From: Novosphingobium colocasiae
GTDB lineage: Bacteria; Pseudomonadota; Alphaproteobacteria; Sphingomonadales; Sphingomonadaceae
Length of the DNA stretch: 64,000 nt
Direction of reading: 5' to 3'
Assembly: GCF_014652555.1 (NCBI RefSeq)
Contig: NZ_BMZA01000004.1
Location: 1 to 64,000, forward strand
Shown in pieces: positions 28,263-38,027 of this stretch; the stretch's first letter is position 1; each line of letters starts with the position of its first letter. The notes below the pieces were generated by a model. The model worked only from the letters and a program-made list of their open reading frames with translations, ran no database searches and was not told the DNA's origin. A program made the position numbers and the translations under genes.

Positions 28263-28291
28263 TTGCGTCGTGTAACGCAACGCGATACACT
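28263..28291 (+). promoter_or_regulatory. Putative higBA promoter with overlapping operator
   Basis: TTGCGT (28263-28268) and tacact (28286-28291) are 17 bases apart, a plausible -35/-10 pair six bases before the higB ATG. TTGCGT and ACGCAA (28275-28280) form a perfect inverted repeat with six-base spacing inside it, a fitting site for HigA autorepression. Both are inferred. The six-base distance from the -10 to the start codon would give a very short or absent leader. Confidence 0.4.
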
Positions 28292-28296
28292 GGCTC

Positions 28297-28575
28297 ATGA
28301 TAATCGGATTCCGGGACAAGGGGCTCGAAGCGTTCTACAGCACCGGCACAACACGCGGCATTCAGGCGTCTCATACAAAGAAGCTCCGGAATATCCTCGG
28401 TCTGCTGGAAGTTGCGGTAAGACCGCATGATATGAACCTGCCGTCCTTCAAACTTCATCCATTAAGGGGTGATCTGAAGGGATATTGGTCCGTGTGGGTC
28501 AACGGAAACTGGCGTATCACCTTCCGTTTTGTCGGCGCTGATGTCGAACTGGTCGATTATCAGGACTATCATTGA
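28297..28575 (+). CDS. higB: HigB-type toxin (RelE/ParE superfamily)
   Basis: A 92-residue protein with the HigB/'killer protein' pattern: MIIGFRDKGLEAFYSTG at the start, the central FKLHPLRGDLKGYWSVWVNG, and the C-terminal WRITFRFVGADVELVDYQDYH. Family members are ribosome-dependent mRNA interferases. The toxin-first order with a DNA-binding antitoxin 10 bases downstream is characteristic of higBA. The module lies between two copies of the same terminator hairpin. Confidence 0.92.
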   Translation: MIIGFRDKGLEAFYSTGTTRGIQASHTKKLRNILGLLEVAVRPHDMNLPSFKLHPLRGDLKGYWSVWVNGNWRITFRFVGADVELVDYQDYH

Positions 28576-28585
28576 GGCTCTGACT

Positions 28586-28870
28586 ATGATGCACAATCCT
28601 CCCCATCCCGGCGAACTGCTCCGCGACGAAGTAATTACGGCACTGAACCTCTCCGTAACCGAATCGGCCAACCGGCTTGCGATGTCCCGGGTCGCGCTGT
28701 CGCGTGTCCTCAACGGAAAGGCGGCGATCAGCCCCGATCTCGCGGTTCGGCTTGAACAGGCGGGCGTAAGCACGGCGCGGGCGTGGCTTGCTATGCAGGC
28801 AAACTATGATCTCTGGTGCGCCATGCAGCATGAGCAACCACCGGTGCGCCGACTGCAGGATGTGGTTTGA
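28586..28870 (+). CDS. higA: HigA-type antitoxin (XRE-family HTH)
   Basis: A 94-residue protein starting at ATG 28586 (a second ATG follows directly). It begins MMHNPPHPGELLRDEVI, the signature of HigA antitoxins, followed by a helix-turn-helix region VTESANRLAMSRVALSRVLN and AISPDLAVRLEQA. It should neutralise HigB and repress the operon. The upstream in-frame extension to 28529 overlaps higB and is rejected. Confidence 0.93.
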   Translation: MMHNPPHPGELLRDEVITALNLSVTESANRLAMSRVALSRVLNGKAAISPDLAVRLEQAGVSTARAWLAMQANYDLWCAMQHEQPPVRRLQDVV

Positions 28871-28920
28871 ATTTGCCCGCTCGGTCTGGGCAGACCATCT
28901 CGAAGGCCGCAGCAACGCAC

Positions 28921-28952
28921 AAAAAAAGGCCGGCAATCCGCCGGCCTTTTTT
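28921..28952 (+). terminator. Bidirectional terminator between higA and the DUF4170 gene
   Basis: aaaaaaaggccggc/gccggccttttttt-type stem with loop aatcc, having an A-run on one side and a T-run on the other, between convergent genes. The wider caacgca/tgcgttg flanks extend the symmetry. It repeats the greA terminator at 28145-28172 with one loop difference. Confidence 0.85.
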
Positions 28953-28970
28953 GCGTTGGGTTCGGACCGC

Positions 28971-29189
28971 TCAGTGATCGTGGTCGGGATCGAGCAGCTT
29001 GTGCAGGTGGACGATCACGTACTTCATTTCGGCATCGTCCACGGTGCGCTGGGCGGCGGACTTCCAGGCGTCCTTGGCGGTCGCCAGGTTGGGGTAGACG
29101 CCGACGAGGTCCATCGTTTCGAGATCAGTGAATTCGAGGCTGCGCGGGTCTTTGACCCGGCCGCCCATGACGAGATGCAGCTTTTGCAT
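28971..29189 (-). CDS. DUF4170-family small protein
   Basis: A 72-residue protein beginning MQKLHLVMGGRVKDP; the ATG at 29189 was chosen because this is how the family begins. The body contains FTDLETMDLVGVYPNLATAKDAWKSAAQ and the C-terminal YVIVHLHKLLDP, both typical of DUF4170, a small cytosolic alphaproteobacterial family without known function. It is convergent with higA and shares the terminator with it. Confidence 0.85.
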   Translation of the reverse strand: MQKLHLVMGGRVKDPRSLEFTDLETMDLVGVYPNLATAKDAWKSAAQRTVDDAEMKYVIVHLHKLLDPDHDH

Positions 29190-29359
29190 AGGCTGGGGCT
29201 TCCTGGTTAGGAGGAAGCGCCCATTATCGTCAGCATCACCCTTCGCGCAAGCGCGGAATTGTGAGACTTTCGGCCTGTTTGTGTCACTGATTTTCAATAG
29301 CGCACCGGCCGGCTGTGCCCCCGCTTAAAAGGGCTCGGCCGACCGGTTGCAGATCCAGG

Positions 29360-29878
29360 TCAGTGGACGAAGCGATCCTTGATCCGCTCGGCCGCAGATC
29401 CCGCCGAATGGCTGACATCGCCAGCCTTTGCAGCGGTCGCCTTGCCGAGGGTGGCGGCGGCACCGAGCGCAGCCACGCCCGCCTTGCCCAGCGTGGTGCC
29501 AAGCGAACTGGAGGCGCGGCCGGCCTTGTTGGCCAGCGTGCCTGCACCCCTGGCAGCGCCGCTGCCCAGGACCTTGGCGGCACCGGCACCTTCGCCGACG
29601 AGCATCGAGGCGGCACCGGCAATTTCGGCCAGTTTCAGCGCCTTGCCCAGAGCCTTGCGGCCGGAGCGGCGCGGCAGCAGCGCGCTGACGAGAATGCCCG
29701 CCGCGATGCCGCCTGCGATCACCGCGACCGGGTGCGCCTTGACGAACGAGACCACCTTGTCGGTCGTCTCGGCCACTGCCTCTTTCGCGGCTTCCGCCTT
29801 GTCCGACAGGATCAGCGCGTTTTCCGGCGTGGTCGCTTCCGGGGTGATGGGCGTTACCTTGGTTGCGGACTTGGTCAT
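29360..29878 (-). CDS. Membrane-anchored protein, last gene of yqjDE-like operon
   Basis: A 172-residue protein with a soluble N-terminal helix (ENALILSDKAEAAKEAVAET), then a single hydrophobic segment VKAHPVAVIAGGIAAGILVS at ~47-66, followed by a basic PRRSGRKALGK and a Gly/Ala-rich tail. The segment resembles the C-terminal anchor of DUF883/ElaB-YqjD proteins, which in E. coli attach ribosomes to the membrane; here it sits mid-protein. It overlaps the upstream gene by 4 bases. The function is unknown; the family link is tentative. Confidence 0.65.
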   Translation of the reverse strand: MTKSATKVTPITPEATTPENALILSDKAEAAKEAVAETTDKVVSFVKAHPVAVIAGGIAAGILVSALLPRRSGRKALGKALKLAEIAGAASMLVGEGAGAAKVLGSGAARGAGTLANKAGRASSSLGTTLGKAGVAALGAAATLGKATAAKAGDVSHSAGSAAERIKDRFVH

Positions 29879-30182
29879 TTCTTGTCTCCTCGGTGATGTC
29901 CCGGGCCAAGCAGGACGTCGATCCAGGCCATGATCGGGTTACGCAATATCCAAAGCGCCAGCGTGGCGATGGTTGCGCCGATCGCGCCGGGATGTTCCTC
30001 GACTACGGCAACGGCTTCGTCGAACATGGCATGCGCCTGTTCGGACACTTCGTCCATCAGCCGGCCACCGATGCCACGTTCGGCATAGTCGGCCTTGATG
30101 GCTTCCAGGCGGGTATCATAGGCAGCCCGCGCCGCATCACGCGCAGCGCGATCGGCCAGGACCTGCGCGGCCAGCCGCGCGC

Positions 30183-30186
<4 letters not shown>
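29875..30186 (-). CDS. Small membrane protein, third gene of yqjDE-like operon
   Basis: A 103-residue protein starting MSARLAAQVLADRAARDAAR, with a charged helical first half and a hydrophobic segment near residues 66-90 (EEHPGAIGATIATLALWILR). The ATG overlaps the preceding stop (ATGA), which set the start against longer in-frame options. Position and helical-plus-one-TM layout recall YqjK-like genes following yqjE, but sequence homology was not established. Confidence 0.6.
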
Positions 30187-32716
<2,530 letters not shown>

Positions 32717-32727
32717 CCTGAACCCGG

Positions 32728-32755
32728 CACCTCTCCCGGTGAACCGGGGGAGGTG
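32728..32755 (+). terminator. Hairpin after enolase, possible terminator
   Basis: cacctctcccggt and ccgggggaggtg pair around gaa, 12 bases after the eno stop. There is no strong T-run, so termination is only likely, not certain. Confidence 0.5.
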
Positions 32756-32845
32756 TGGGGCGTTAAAGTTATGATATCGTCGGGTTAGTTCTCCTCAGGC
32801 GTTTCGGGCGAGGACTTTCCACGCATCGCAGTTCTTGCAGGCACG

Positions 32846-32980
32846 ATGGATGCTGAAACAAGTTCAGCATGACGTGGTCTGTGAATGAGGACTTGCATCT
32901 TCAATGCGGTGCCTACCCGTGTTCACAGGCGCAGGGCTAATTCCCTGAATTTATCATGCTGAACTTGTTTCAGCATCCAT
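32846..32980 (+). repeat. 27-bp perfect inverted repeat, 81-bp spacer
   Basis: The left arm 32846-32872 (atggatgctgaaacaagttc then agcatga) is exactly complementary to 32954-32980. Each arm itself contains the smaller palindrome tgctgaaac..gttcagca. This resembles widespread extragenic repeats of sphingomonads (recollection, not checked). Confidence 0.85.
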
Positions 32981-33247
32981 GAGGCCCTCTGCACGGCCGC
33001 TGCCGGCAAAGGTCAACGCACGCCGAAAGCACCCGTCGCCACGGAACAGCGCCAAAATCGAGATACGTCGCTCCACGCTTCCGTGTCCCGACTTCGCTCG
33101 ACACCCCAGGACCACTGGCCAGATCGGGTGACGGGCCCCGGTGGGAAAGGGAACCCGCCACCCTTTTTCCGCAGACCATCTGTGCGGGACCGCTCCGGTC
33201 TGGGCGAGGGGGGCGACCGGGTGGGGCGACAGAGGCCGGGAAAACGC

Positions 33248-33823
33248 CTAGCGCAAGGCGGCCGACTGGTACGGCGGATCGTCCAGCAGCACGACCGACC
33301 GCGAGGACTGTCCAAAGTATTCCAGCATCGCGTCATATCCCTTGGGGCTGAGCTTGACGTAGATCCGCCGCGCGTCGCCCGGGTCCGCCTCGCGCACCAG
33401 CAGTTCCTGCTTTTCGAGGATGGTGATCCAGCGCAGCGCGGTGGTGGACGGCACGGCCGAGCCGATGCAGGCGCTGGTGACCGACACCCGCCGCCGCTCC
33501 TTGGCGGCGATGAAGAGATCGAGCAGGATATCCCAGGCGGGTTCGCCGAACAGATCATCGGACCGGAAGATCTTGGTGCGGCGGCGGCGATCGTCATAGC
33601 TTTGCCGGGCGAGTTCCACCCAGACCGGATGGTCGCGGCTGGCCGCGGTGCGCGCTTCCTGCGACGATTTGCCCGAGAGCACATCGTTGCCGTTGGCCGG
33701 CAGTTCCATCGCCATCGTGTGGTTGATTTCCAGTTCGCGCGCCATGGCGAGAAGTTCGTTGGCAATGCCGATCAGGCGCACCGCCTTTGCCCTGTTGCGA
33801 TTGACCTGTTCTTTCTTTTCCAT
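33248..33823 (-). CDS. MarR-like winged-helix regulator
   Basis: A 191-residue protein whose second half (about 95-180) is a MarR-type winged helix: WDILLDLFIAAKERRRVSVT, the recognition helix region AVPSTTALRWITILEKQELL, and the wing READPGDARRIYVKLSPKG. The first ~60 residues form a charged helix (AKAVRLIGIANELLAMAREL) that may dimerise. No target is apparent; there is no adjacent enzyme or efflux gene on either side. It is possibly a sphingomonad-specific regulator. Confidence 0.8.
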   Translation of the reverse strand: MEKKEQVNRNRAKAVRLIGIANELLAMARELEINHTMAMELPANGNDVLSGKSSQEARTAASRDHPVWVELARQSYDDRRRRTKIFRSDDLFGEPAWDILLDLFIAAKERRRVSVTSACIGSAVPSTTALRWITILEKQELLVREADPGDARRIYVKLSPKGYDAMLEYFGQSSRSVVLLDDPPYQSAALR

Positions 33824-33996
33824 CGGGTGGAATGACCGCCTTTGCCGGGATGCCCGCCACGGTTTCCCCTTCCGTGCGGGCGATCCACAATTGCAGGATC
33901 AGGCCATGGCGGCGCGGGATGGAGGAACCGCGCCCGTTGAAAAGCATGGTCTTCCAGTCGTGCGTCATGTGCCCTTGGCGGGCAGGATAGGCATGC

Positions 33997-34164
33997 TCAG
34001 TGCAGAGCGTCTCGCAGATGTTGGTCCGCAGTGGACGTATCACCCTCCAATCTGAATTCACGCCGCACGGCGTCGATAGCCGCCTGCAGGTGTGCGGCGG
34101 CAATGCTCGCGCCCAGCCGATCCAGGCTTTCCAGGTGGCGCGAGAGGTCTTCGATCATGTTCAT
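33997..34164 (-). CDS. 55-residue conserved-looking small protein
   Basis: ATG at 34164 opens a 55-codon frame: MNMIEDLSRHLESLDRLGAS, then AAHLQAAIDAVRREF and a polar tail. The predicted structure is two amphipathic helices. It was preferred over the longer frame to 34563, whose upstream part crosses AT-rich non-coding sequence. No family is recognised. It lies 173 bases upstream of the MarR-like gene on the same strand; co-regulation is possible. Confidence 0.5.
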   Translation of the reverse strand: MNMIEDLSRHLESLDRLGASIAAAHLQAAIDAVRREFRLEGDTSTADQHLRDALH

Positions 34165-34447
34165 GGCTGTTCCAACGGCATTCACGGGTAAAAACTCCAG
34201 ATGGCAGCCATCGCGGGCCAGCGCCCGTCCTTGATGGCTGCCACATTGCGACCCGCAGCGGAATTCGCTCCGCTGTCGAGAATTGCCTCCATTTAAGAGT
34301 AGAAACGGAAGCAATGCTATCATCCTGTCCCGAAATTCGTCCGGCGTAAAACGGGCAGTTTCGACTGTCCTGATAGTGAACATTTTGTAAGTGTTTGTGA
34401 ATTTTGTAAAGCGTTCGGTGCGGGAGATTAGTTTAAGGGAATTTATA

Positions 34448-34463
34448 TAAGTAAATTTACTTA
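34448..34463 (+). promoter_or_regulatory. 16-bp perfect AT-rich palindrome, possible operator
   Basis: taagtaaatttactta is its own reverse complement and sits in the AT-rich leader about 285 bases upstream of the 55-residue gene. A regulator-binding site is suspected from symmetry only. Confidence 0.3.
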
Positions 34464-34635
34464 ACAGAGGAAAACAAATCGCGGATATGTTGCGTGACTG
34501 TGCCACATCGATAAGATGCACGCAGAGGTGCAGAGAGGCGGCGATCCTCTGCGGGAAGGGCACGGGTGCCGGTGAGCCGGGCGCTGCCGTGCCGCAGGGG
34601 CATCAGGCAGAAGCCATCAGCCTCGCCCGGATGTC

Positions 34636-34707
34636 CCGTTCGCGTCGAGCTTAGTCGAGACGCCGCGGCGCAGGTCAAGGCATCTCGACTAAGCTCGATG
34701 CGAACGG
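34636..34707 (+). repeat. Imperfect 29-bp inverted repeat (extragenic palindrome)
   Basis: Left arm 34636-34664 (ccgttcgcgtcgagcttagt then cgagacgcc) and right arm 34679-34707 are complementary at 27 of 29 positions, separated by 14 bases. Each arm holds the palindromic core cgagcttag / ctaagctcg. Confidence 0.75.
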
Positions 34708-34865
34708 ATCAGGTGGAGCAAGGTTTTGGGGCAAGGGCTGCACAGCCTGAGCCGCGCGCGCTACTCAAGCAACCCGCACAACCTCTCTGCGCCTCCGCGT
34801 CTCCGCGTGGCAAAAAAGTCCCACACTCCCCGGCCGACATCGCGCCGGCCGGGAAGCCAGGCCGA

Positions 34866-35288
34866 TCAGGCCCCGAAACGCTCGCGCAGCTTGAGCAGGG
34901 CAATCGCCGCCTTGGCCGCTTCGCCGCCCTTGTCCTTTTGCGCGGGGTCGGCGCGGACCAGCGCCTGTTGCTCGTTCTCGACCGTCAGGATGCCGTTGCC
35001 GATGGCGATGCCGTCCATCGTCAAGGCCATGATCCCGCGCGCGCTTTCGCCCGCGACGATCTCGAAGTGATAGGTCTCGCCCCGGATCACCACGCCGATG
35101 CCGACATAGCCGTCATAGTCGCCAGCCCCGTCCGCGAGCGCGATCGCGCCGGGGATTTCCAGCGCGCCAGGGACGGTGATGACATCGACCTGGTGGCCGG
35201 CGGCGGTCAGCGCGGCGCGGGCACCGGCGACCAGCATGTCGTTGAGGTGATCGTAGAAACGCGCCTCGACAATCAGAAAACGGGACAT
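34866..35288 (-). CDS. ribH: 6,7-dimethyl-8-ribityllumazine synthase
   Basis: A 140-residue lumazine synthase, the penultimate enzyme of riboflavin synthesis. Motifs are [26 protein letters not shown] (with the conserved His) and [16 protein letters not shown]. Many copies assemble into an icosahedral or pentameric shell in this family. It lies 4 bases downstream of ribBX on the same strand; the two supply the substrate (dihydroxybutanone phosphate) and the enzyme for one step. Confidence 0.95.
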   Translation of the reverse strand: MSRFLIVEARFYDHLNDMLVAGARAALTAAGHQVDVITVPGALEIPGAIALADGAGDYDGYVGIGVVIRGETYHFEIVAGESARGIMALTMDGIAIGNGILTVENEQQALVRADPAQKDKGGEAAKAAIALLKLRERFGA

Positions 35289-35292
35289 GGTC

Positions 35293-36591
35293 TTATCCTT
35301 GCGCGAGTTCGATGCGGCGTTCGCCGACGATGTTGATGCCGTAGCCTTCCAGGGCGACCAGCGAATGGTGCGAATTGGTAAGCAGGATCATGTCGTGGAT
35401 GCCCAGCTCCGCCAGCACTTGCGCGCCGACGCCATAGTCGCGCAGTTCCTCCACCGTCTCGCCGCTGTGCGCCGCGTCGGTTCCTGCCGTCTCGAACGTG
35501 CGGCTGAGCAGCTTGTGCATCGGCCGATTGATGGCGACGATGACGCCGCTGCCCGCTTCGCCGATCAGTTCCATCGACCGGCTGAGGAGGTTTGCGCGAT
35601 CGTTGCTCTCGCCGAACAGGTCATCGAACAGTGACAGCGCGTGCATGCGCACCAGCGTCGGCTCGGTCGGATTGATGGTGCCCTTGACCAGCGCGAACGT
35701 CTCGTCGCCGGTGGACTTGTTGAGGAGGCAGATCGCTCGCCAATCGCCGCCCCAGCGGCTGGTGAAATGGCGTTCGGATATCCGCACCACCATGTGATCG
35801 TGCTTGCGGCGATACGCGATCAGATCGCGGATAGTGCCGATCTTCAGATCGTGCAGCCGCGCGAACGACATCAAGTCGTCCATCCGCGCCATCGTGCCGT
35901 CGTCCTTCATGATCTCGCAGATCACGCCGGAGGGGTTGAGCCCCGCCAGGCGCGAAATGTCGACCGCCGCCTCGGTGTGGCCGGCGCGGACCAGAACGCC
36001 GCCTTCGCGGGCGCGCAAGGGGAAGACGTGGCCGGGGGTGACGATATCGTTCTGCCCCTTGGTCCCGTCGATCGCGACCGAGATGGTGCGGGCGCGGTCA
36101 GCGGCGGAGATGCCGGTGGTCACCCCTTCGCGCGCTTCGATCGAAACGGTGAAGGCGGTCTCGTGGCGGGTGCCGTTGTTGCGGCTCATCAGGTTGAGGC
36201 CCAGTTCCTCGACCCGCTGGCCGGCCAGCGTCAGGCAGATCAGGCCGCGGCCGTGCGTGGCCATGAAATTGATCGCGGCGGGGGTCGCCATCTGCGCGGG
36301 AATGACCAGATCGCCTTCGTTCTCGCGATCCTCATCGTCCACCAGGATGAACATCCGGCCGTTGCGCGCTTCGTCGATGATTTCCTCGATCGGGACCAGC
36401 ATGTCGCGGTCGTCGTTGGAAAACAGCGCCTTTTCCAGCTTGCTCAGCGTTTCGGCCGTGGGGTTCCAGTCCGCCTCGGTGCAATCACGCAGGGTGTTGG
36501 AATGCAGCCCGGCAGCACGGGCGAGGCCGGCGCGGCTCATCCCTCCTTCGGTGACCAGCTTGCGAACCTTTTCTATGACATCCGTCGCCAC
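35293..36591 (-). CDS. ribB: HTH-fused 3,4-dihydroxy-2-butanone-4-phosphate synthase with degenerate GTP cyclohydrolase II domain
   Basis: A 432-residue, three-part protein. Residues ~1-62 form a small helix-turn-helix-like domain ([20 protein letters not shown]). Residues ~65-275 are the RibB domain, with the acidic loop [10 protein letters not shown] and [12 protein letters not shown] and GHTEAAVD intact, so it should convert ribulose-5-phosphate to dihydroxybutanone phosphate. Residues ~285-432 resemble RibA, but the zinc-binding cysteines are gone ([20 protein letters not shown] where VRVHSECLTGD...CDCG is expected), as in RibBX proteins. No FMN riboswitch was seen upstream. Followed by ribH. 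Confidence 0.9.
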   Translation of the reverse strand: MATDVIEKVRKLVTEGGMSRAGLARAAGLHSNTLRDCTEADWNPTAETLSKLEKALFSNDDRDMLVPIEEIIDEARNGRMFILVDDEDRENEGDLVIPAQMATPAAINFMATHGRGLICLTLAGQRVEELGLNLMSRNNGTRHETAFTVSIEAREGVTTGISAADRARTISVAIDGTKGQNDIVTPGHVFPLRAREGGVLVRAGHTEAAVDISRLAGLNPSGVICEIMKDDGTMARMDDLMSFARLHDLKIGTIRDLIAYRRKHDHMVVRISERHFTSRWGGDWRAICLLNKSTGDETFALVKGTINPTEPTLVRMHALSLFDDLFGESNDRANLLSRSMELIGEAGSGVIVAINRPMHKLLSRTFETAGTDAAHSGETVEELRDYGVGAQVLAELGIHDMILLTNSHHSLVALEGYGINIVGERRIELAQG

Positions 36592-36716
36592 GACTCTTGA
36601 TCCTCACATTTCAATGTGCGGCATTTCGTCGCATTCACATCGAAATTCAAGTCCCAAACTTAGCGGAGCGTCGCTCCACCTCGCCAAGGCTGCCGCGCGC
36701 TGATAAACCGCTGGCG

Positions 36717-37196
36717 ATGCCTGATCCTGCCCCTTCAACCCTGCCGGTTCCATCCTGCTATAGAGAACCCGAAACGGCGGCACGGATAGCGCTGGTGGCG
36801 CAAAGCTATGCCCGGTTGCTGGGGCGGCCGCTGGTTCCGGCCGGGGACGATCCGGTCGCCGCCTTGTGGGCTGCGCCCTGCGTGATCGTGGCGCACGGGA
36901 CGGAGGTCGATCCGGTGTTCTTCTTCGGCAACGCGCGGGCGTTGGAGGCTTTCGAGATTTCGCTGGAAGACTTCGTGCGGCTGCCCTCGCGCCTGTCGGC
37001 CGAAGCACCGAACCGGGCCGAGCGCGAGGACATGCTGGCCCGCGTCACGCGCGATGGCTTCATCGATGATTACCGGGGCATGCGGATCAGCGCCCGGGGC
37101 ACGCGGTTCATGATCGGCAGCGGGATCGTGTGGAACCTGATCGACGCGGACGGCATCCGCCACGGCCAGGCGGCGACATTCGACTGGCCGGCATGA
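36717..37196 (+). CDS. MEKHLA-domain protein
   Basis: A 159-residue protein from ATG 36717. It matches the MEKHLA domain: VAQSYARLLGRPLVP, VIVAHGTEVDPVFFFGNARALEAFE and a C-terminal FMIGSGIVWNLIDADGIRHG. The domain is PAS-like, known from plant HD-ZIP III proteins and stand-alone bacterial genes; the ligand is unknown. It is divergent from ribBX and its stop overlaps the kinase start (ATGA), suggesting an operon. Confidence 0.85.
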   Translation: MPDPAPSTLPVPSCYREPETAARIALVAQSYARLLGRPLVPAGDDPVAALWAAPCVIVAHGTEVDPVFFFGNARALEAFEISLEDFVRLPSRLSAEAPNRAEREDMLARVTRDGFIDDYRGMRISARGTRFMIGSGIVWNLIDADGIRHGQAATFDWPA

Positions 37197-38026
37197 CCGG
37201 CGCTGTGGCAGGGCCCTGGGGCGCGGGGGTGATTGATGCGGTGATCGCTGAAATCCGCGCCGCACTCGCCGCGACCACCCGCCGCCCGGTCGTGCTGGGC
37301 CTGTGCGGGGCGCAAGGTTCGGGCAAGTCTACGCTGGCGGCTCAAGCGGCGGCCCGGCTGCAAGCGCTCGATCTGCCGACCGCGATCCTCTCGCTCGACG
37401 ATCTCTACCTCACCCGCGCCGAGCGCCACGAACTGGCGCGCACGGTGCATCCGCTGTTCGCCACGCGCGGGGTGCCGGGCACACACGATGTCGCCCTGGG
37501 CCGCGAAACGATCGCCTCGCTGGAGCAGGGCGCGCCGGTGCCGATGCCCCGCTTCGACAAATCGCGCGACGACCGCGTGCCGCGTGCCGACTGGCCATGC
37601 GCCCCGGCACACTGCGCGGTGCTGCTGTTCGAAGGGTGGTGCGTGGGAGCCCGGCCGCAACCGGTCGAGGCGCTGGCCCACACCGTCAACGCGCTTGAAG
37701 CGCAGGAAGACGCCGAGGGGACCTGGCGAGGCCACGCTAATGTGGCGCTAACCGGGCCTTATGCGCAGCTTTTCGCGCGGCTGGACCGGCTGATCCTGCT
37801 CGCCGCACCCGACTTTGCCGTGGTCGAAGGGTGGCGCGCCGAGCAGGAGGAACGCGCGGCAAGCGCGGCGTCGGGCACCGGTTCGCGACTGATGGACCGG
37901 GCGGCACTGGCACGGTTCGTGGCCCATTACGAGCGGCTGACGCGGCACATTCTGGCCGACATGCCGGGCTATGCCGATCGCGTCATCCGGCTTGGTCCGG
38001 CGCGCGAAGTGCTGGAAATATCGTAA
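37193..38026 (+). CDS. P-loop kinase, D-glycerate 3-kinase-like
   Basis: A 277-residue protein with a Walker A GAQGSGKS at residues 39-46, then SLDDLYLTRAER and PRFDKSRDDR, followed by VLLFEGWCVGARP, the pattern of glycerate/uridine-type kinases of the GLYK family. The likely reaction is ATP-dependent phosphorylation of D-glycerate to 3-phosphoglycerate, but other small substrates are possible. The start overlaps the MEKHLA stop by 4 bases. Confidence 0.78.
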   Translation: MTGAVAGPWGAGVIDAVIAEIRAALAATTRRPVVLGLCGAQGSGKSTLAAQAAARLQALDLPTAILSLDDLYLTRAERHELARTVHPLFATRGVPGTHDVALGRETIASLEQGAPVPMPRFDKSRDDRVPRADWPCAPAHCAVLLFEGWCVGARPQPVEALAHTVNALEAQEDAEGTWRGHANVALTGPYAQLFARLDRLILLAAPDFAVVEGWRAEQEERAASAASGTGSRLMDRAALARFVAHYERLTRHILADMPGYADRVIRLGPAREVLEIS

Positions 38027-38027
38027 G

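Larger units (their letters stand above)
32717..33247 (+). other. Intergenic region after enolase: no gene supported, contains an inverted repeat
   Basis: No coding sequence is convincing in these 531 bases; short frames look random. The region holds the eno hairpin and a 27-bp perfect inverted repeat (32846-32872 and 32954-32980). The right end near 33170-33247 is G-rich and lies behind the stop of the MarR-like gene. Confidence 0.7.
34165..34865 (+). other. Long intergenic region with AT-rich leader, palindrome and inverted repeat
   Basis: About 700 bases without a supported gene. The part 34280-34480 is strikingly AT-rich compared with surroundings and contains the perfect palindrome taagtaaatttactta (34448-34463). 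The part 34560-34865 is GC-rich and includes an imperfect 29-bp inverted repeat (34636-34664/34679-34707) and low-complexity sequence (gcgcctccgcgtctccgcgt). It probably holds the promoter of the 55-residue gene. Confidence 0.6.

Noticed and set aside
32970..33179. 69-codon frame downstream of enolase
   Set aside because: It overlaps the repeat arm, has no ribosome-binding site and is Arg/Cys-rich without motifs.
34165..34563. Extended 188-codon frame containing the 55-residue gene
   Set aside because: The upstream part passes through AT-rich, promoter-like DNA; only the last 55 codons look protein-like.
36592..36716. FMN riboswitch upstream of ribBX
   Set aside because: The expected conserved RFN blocks were not found in the leader.
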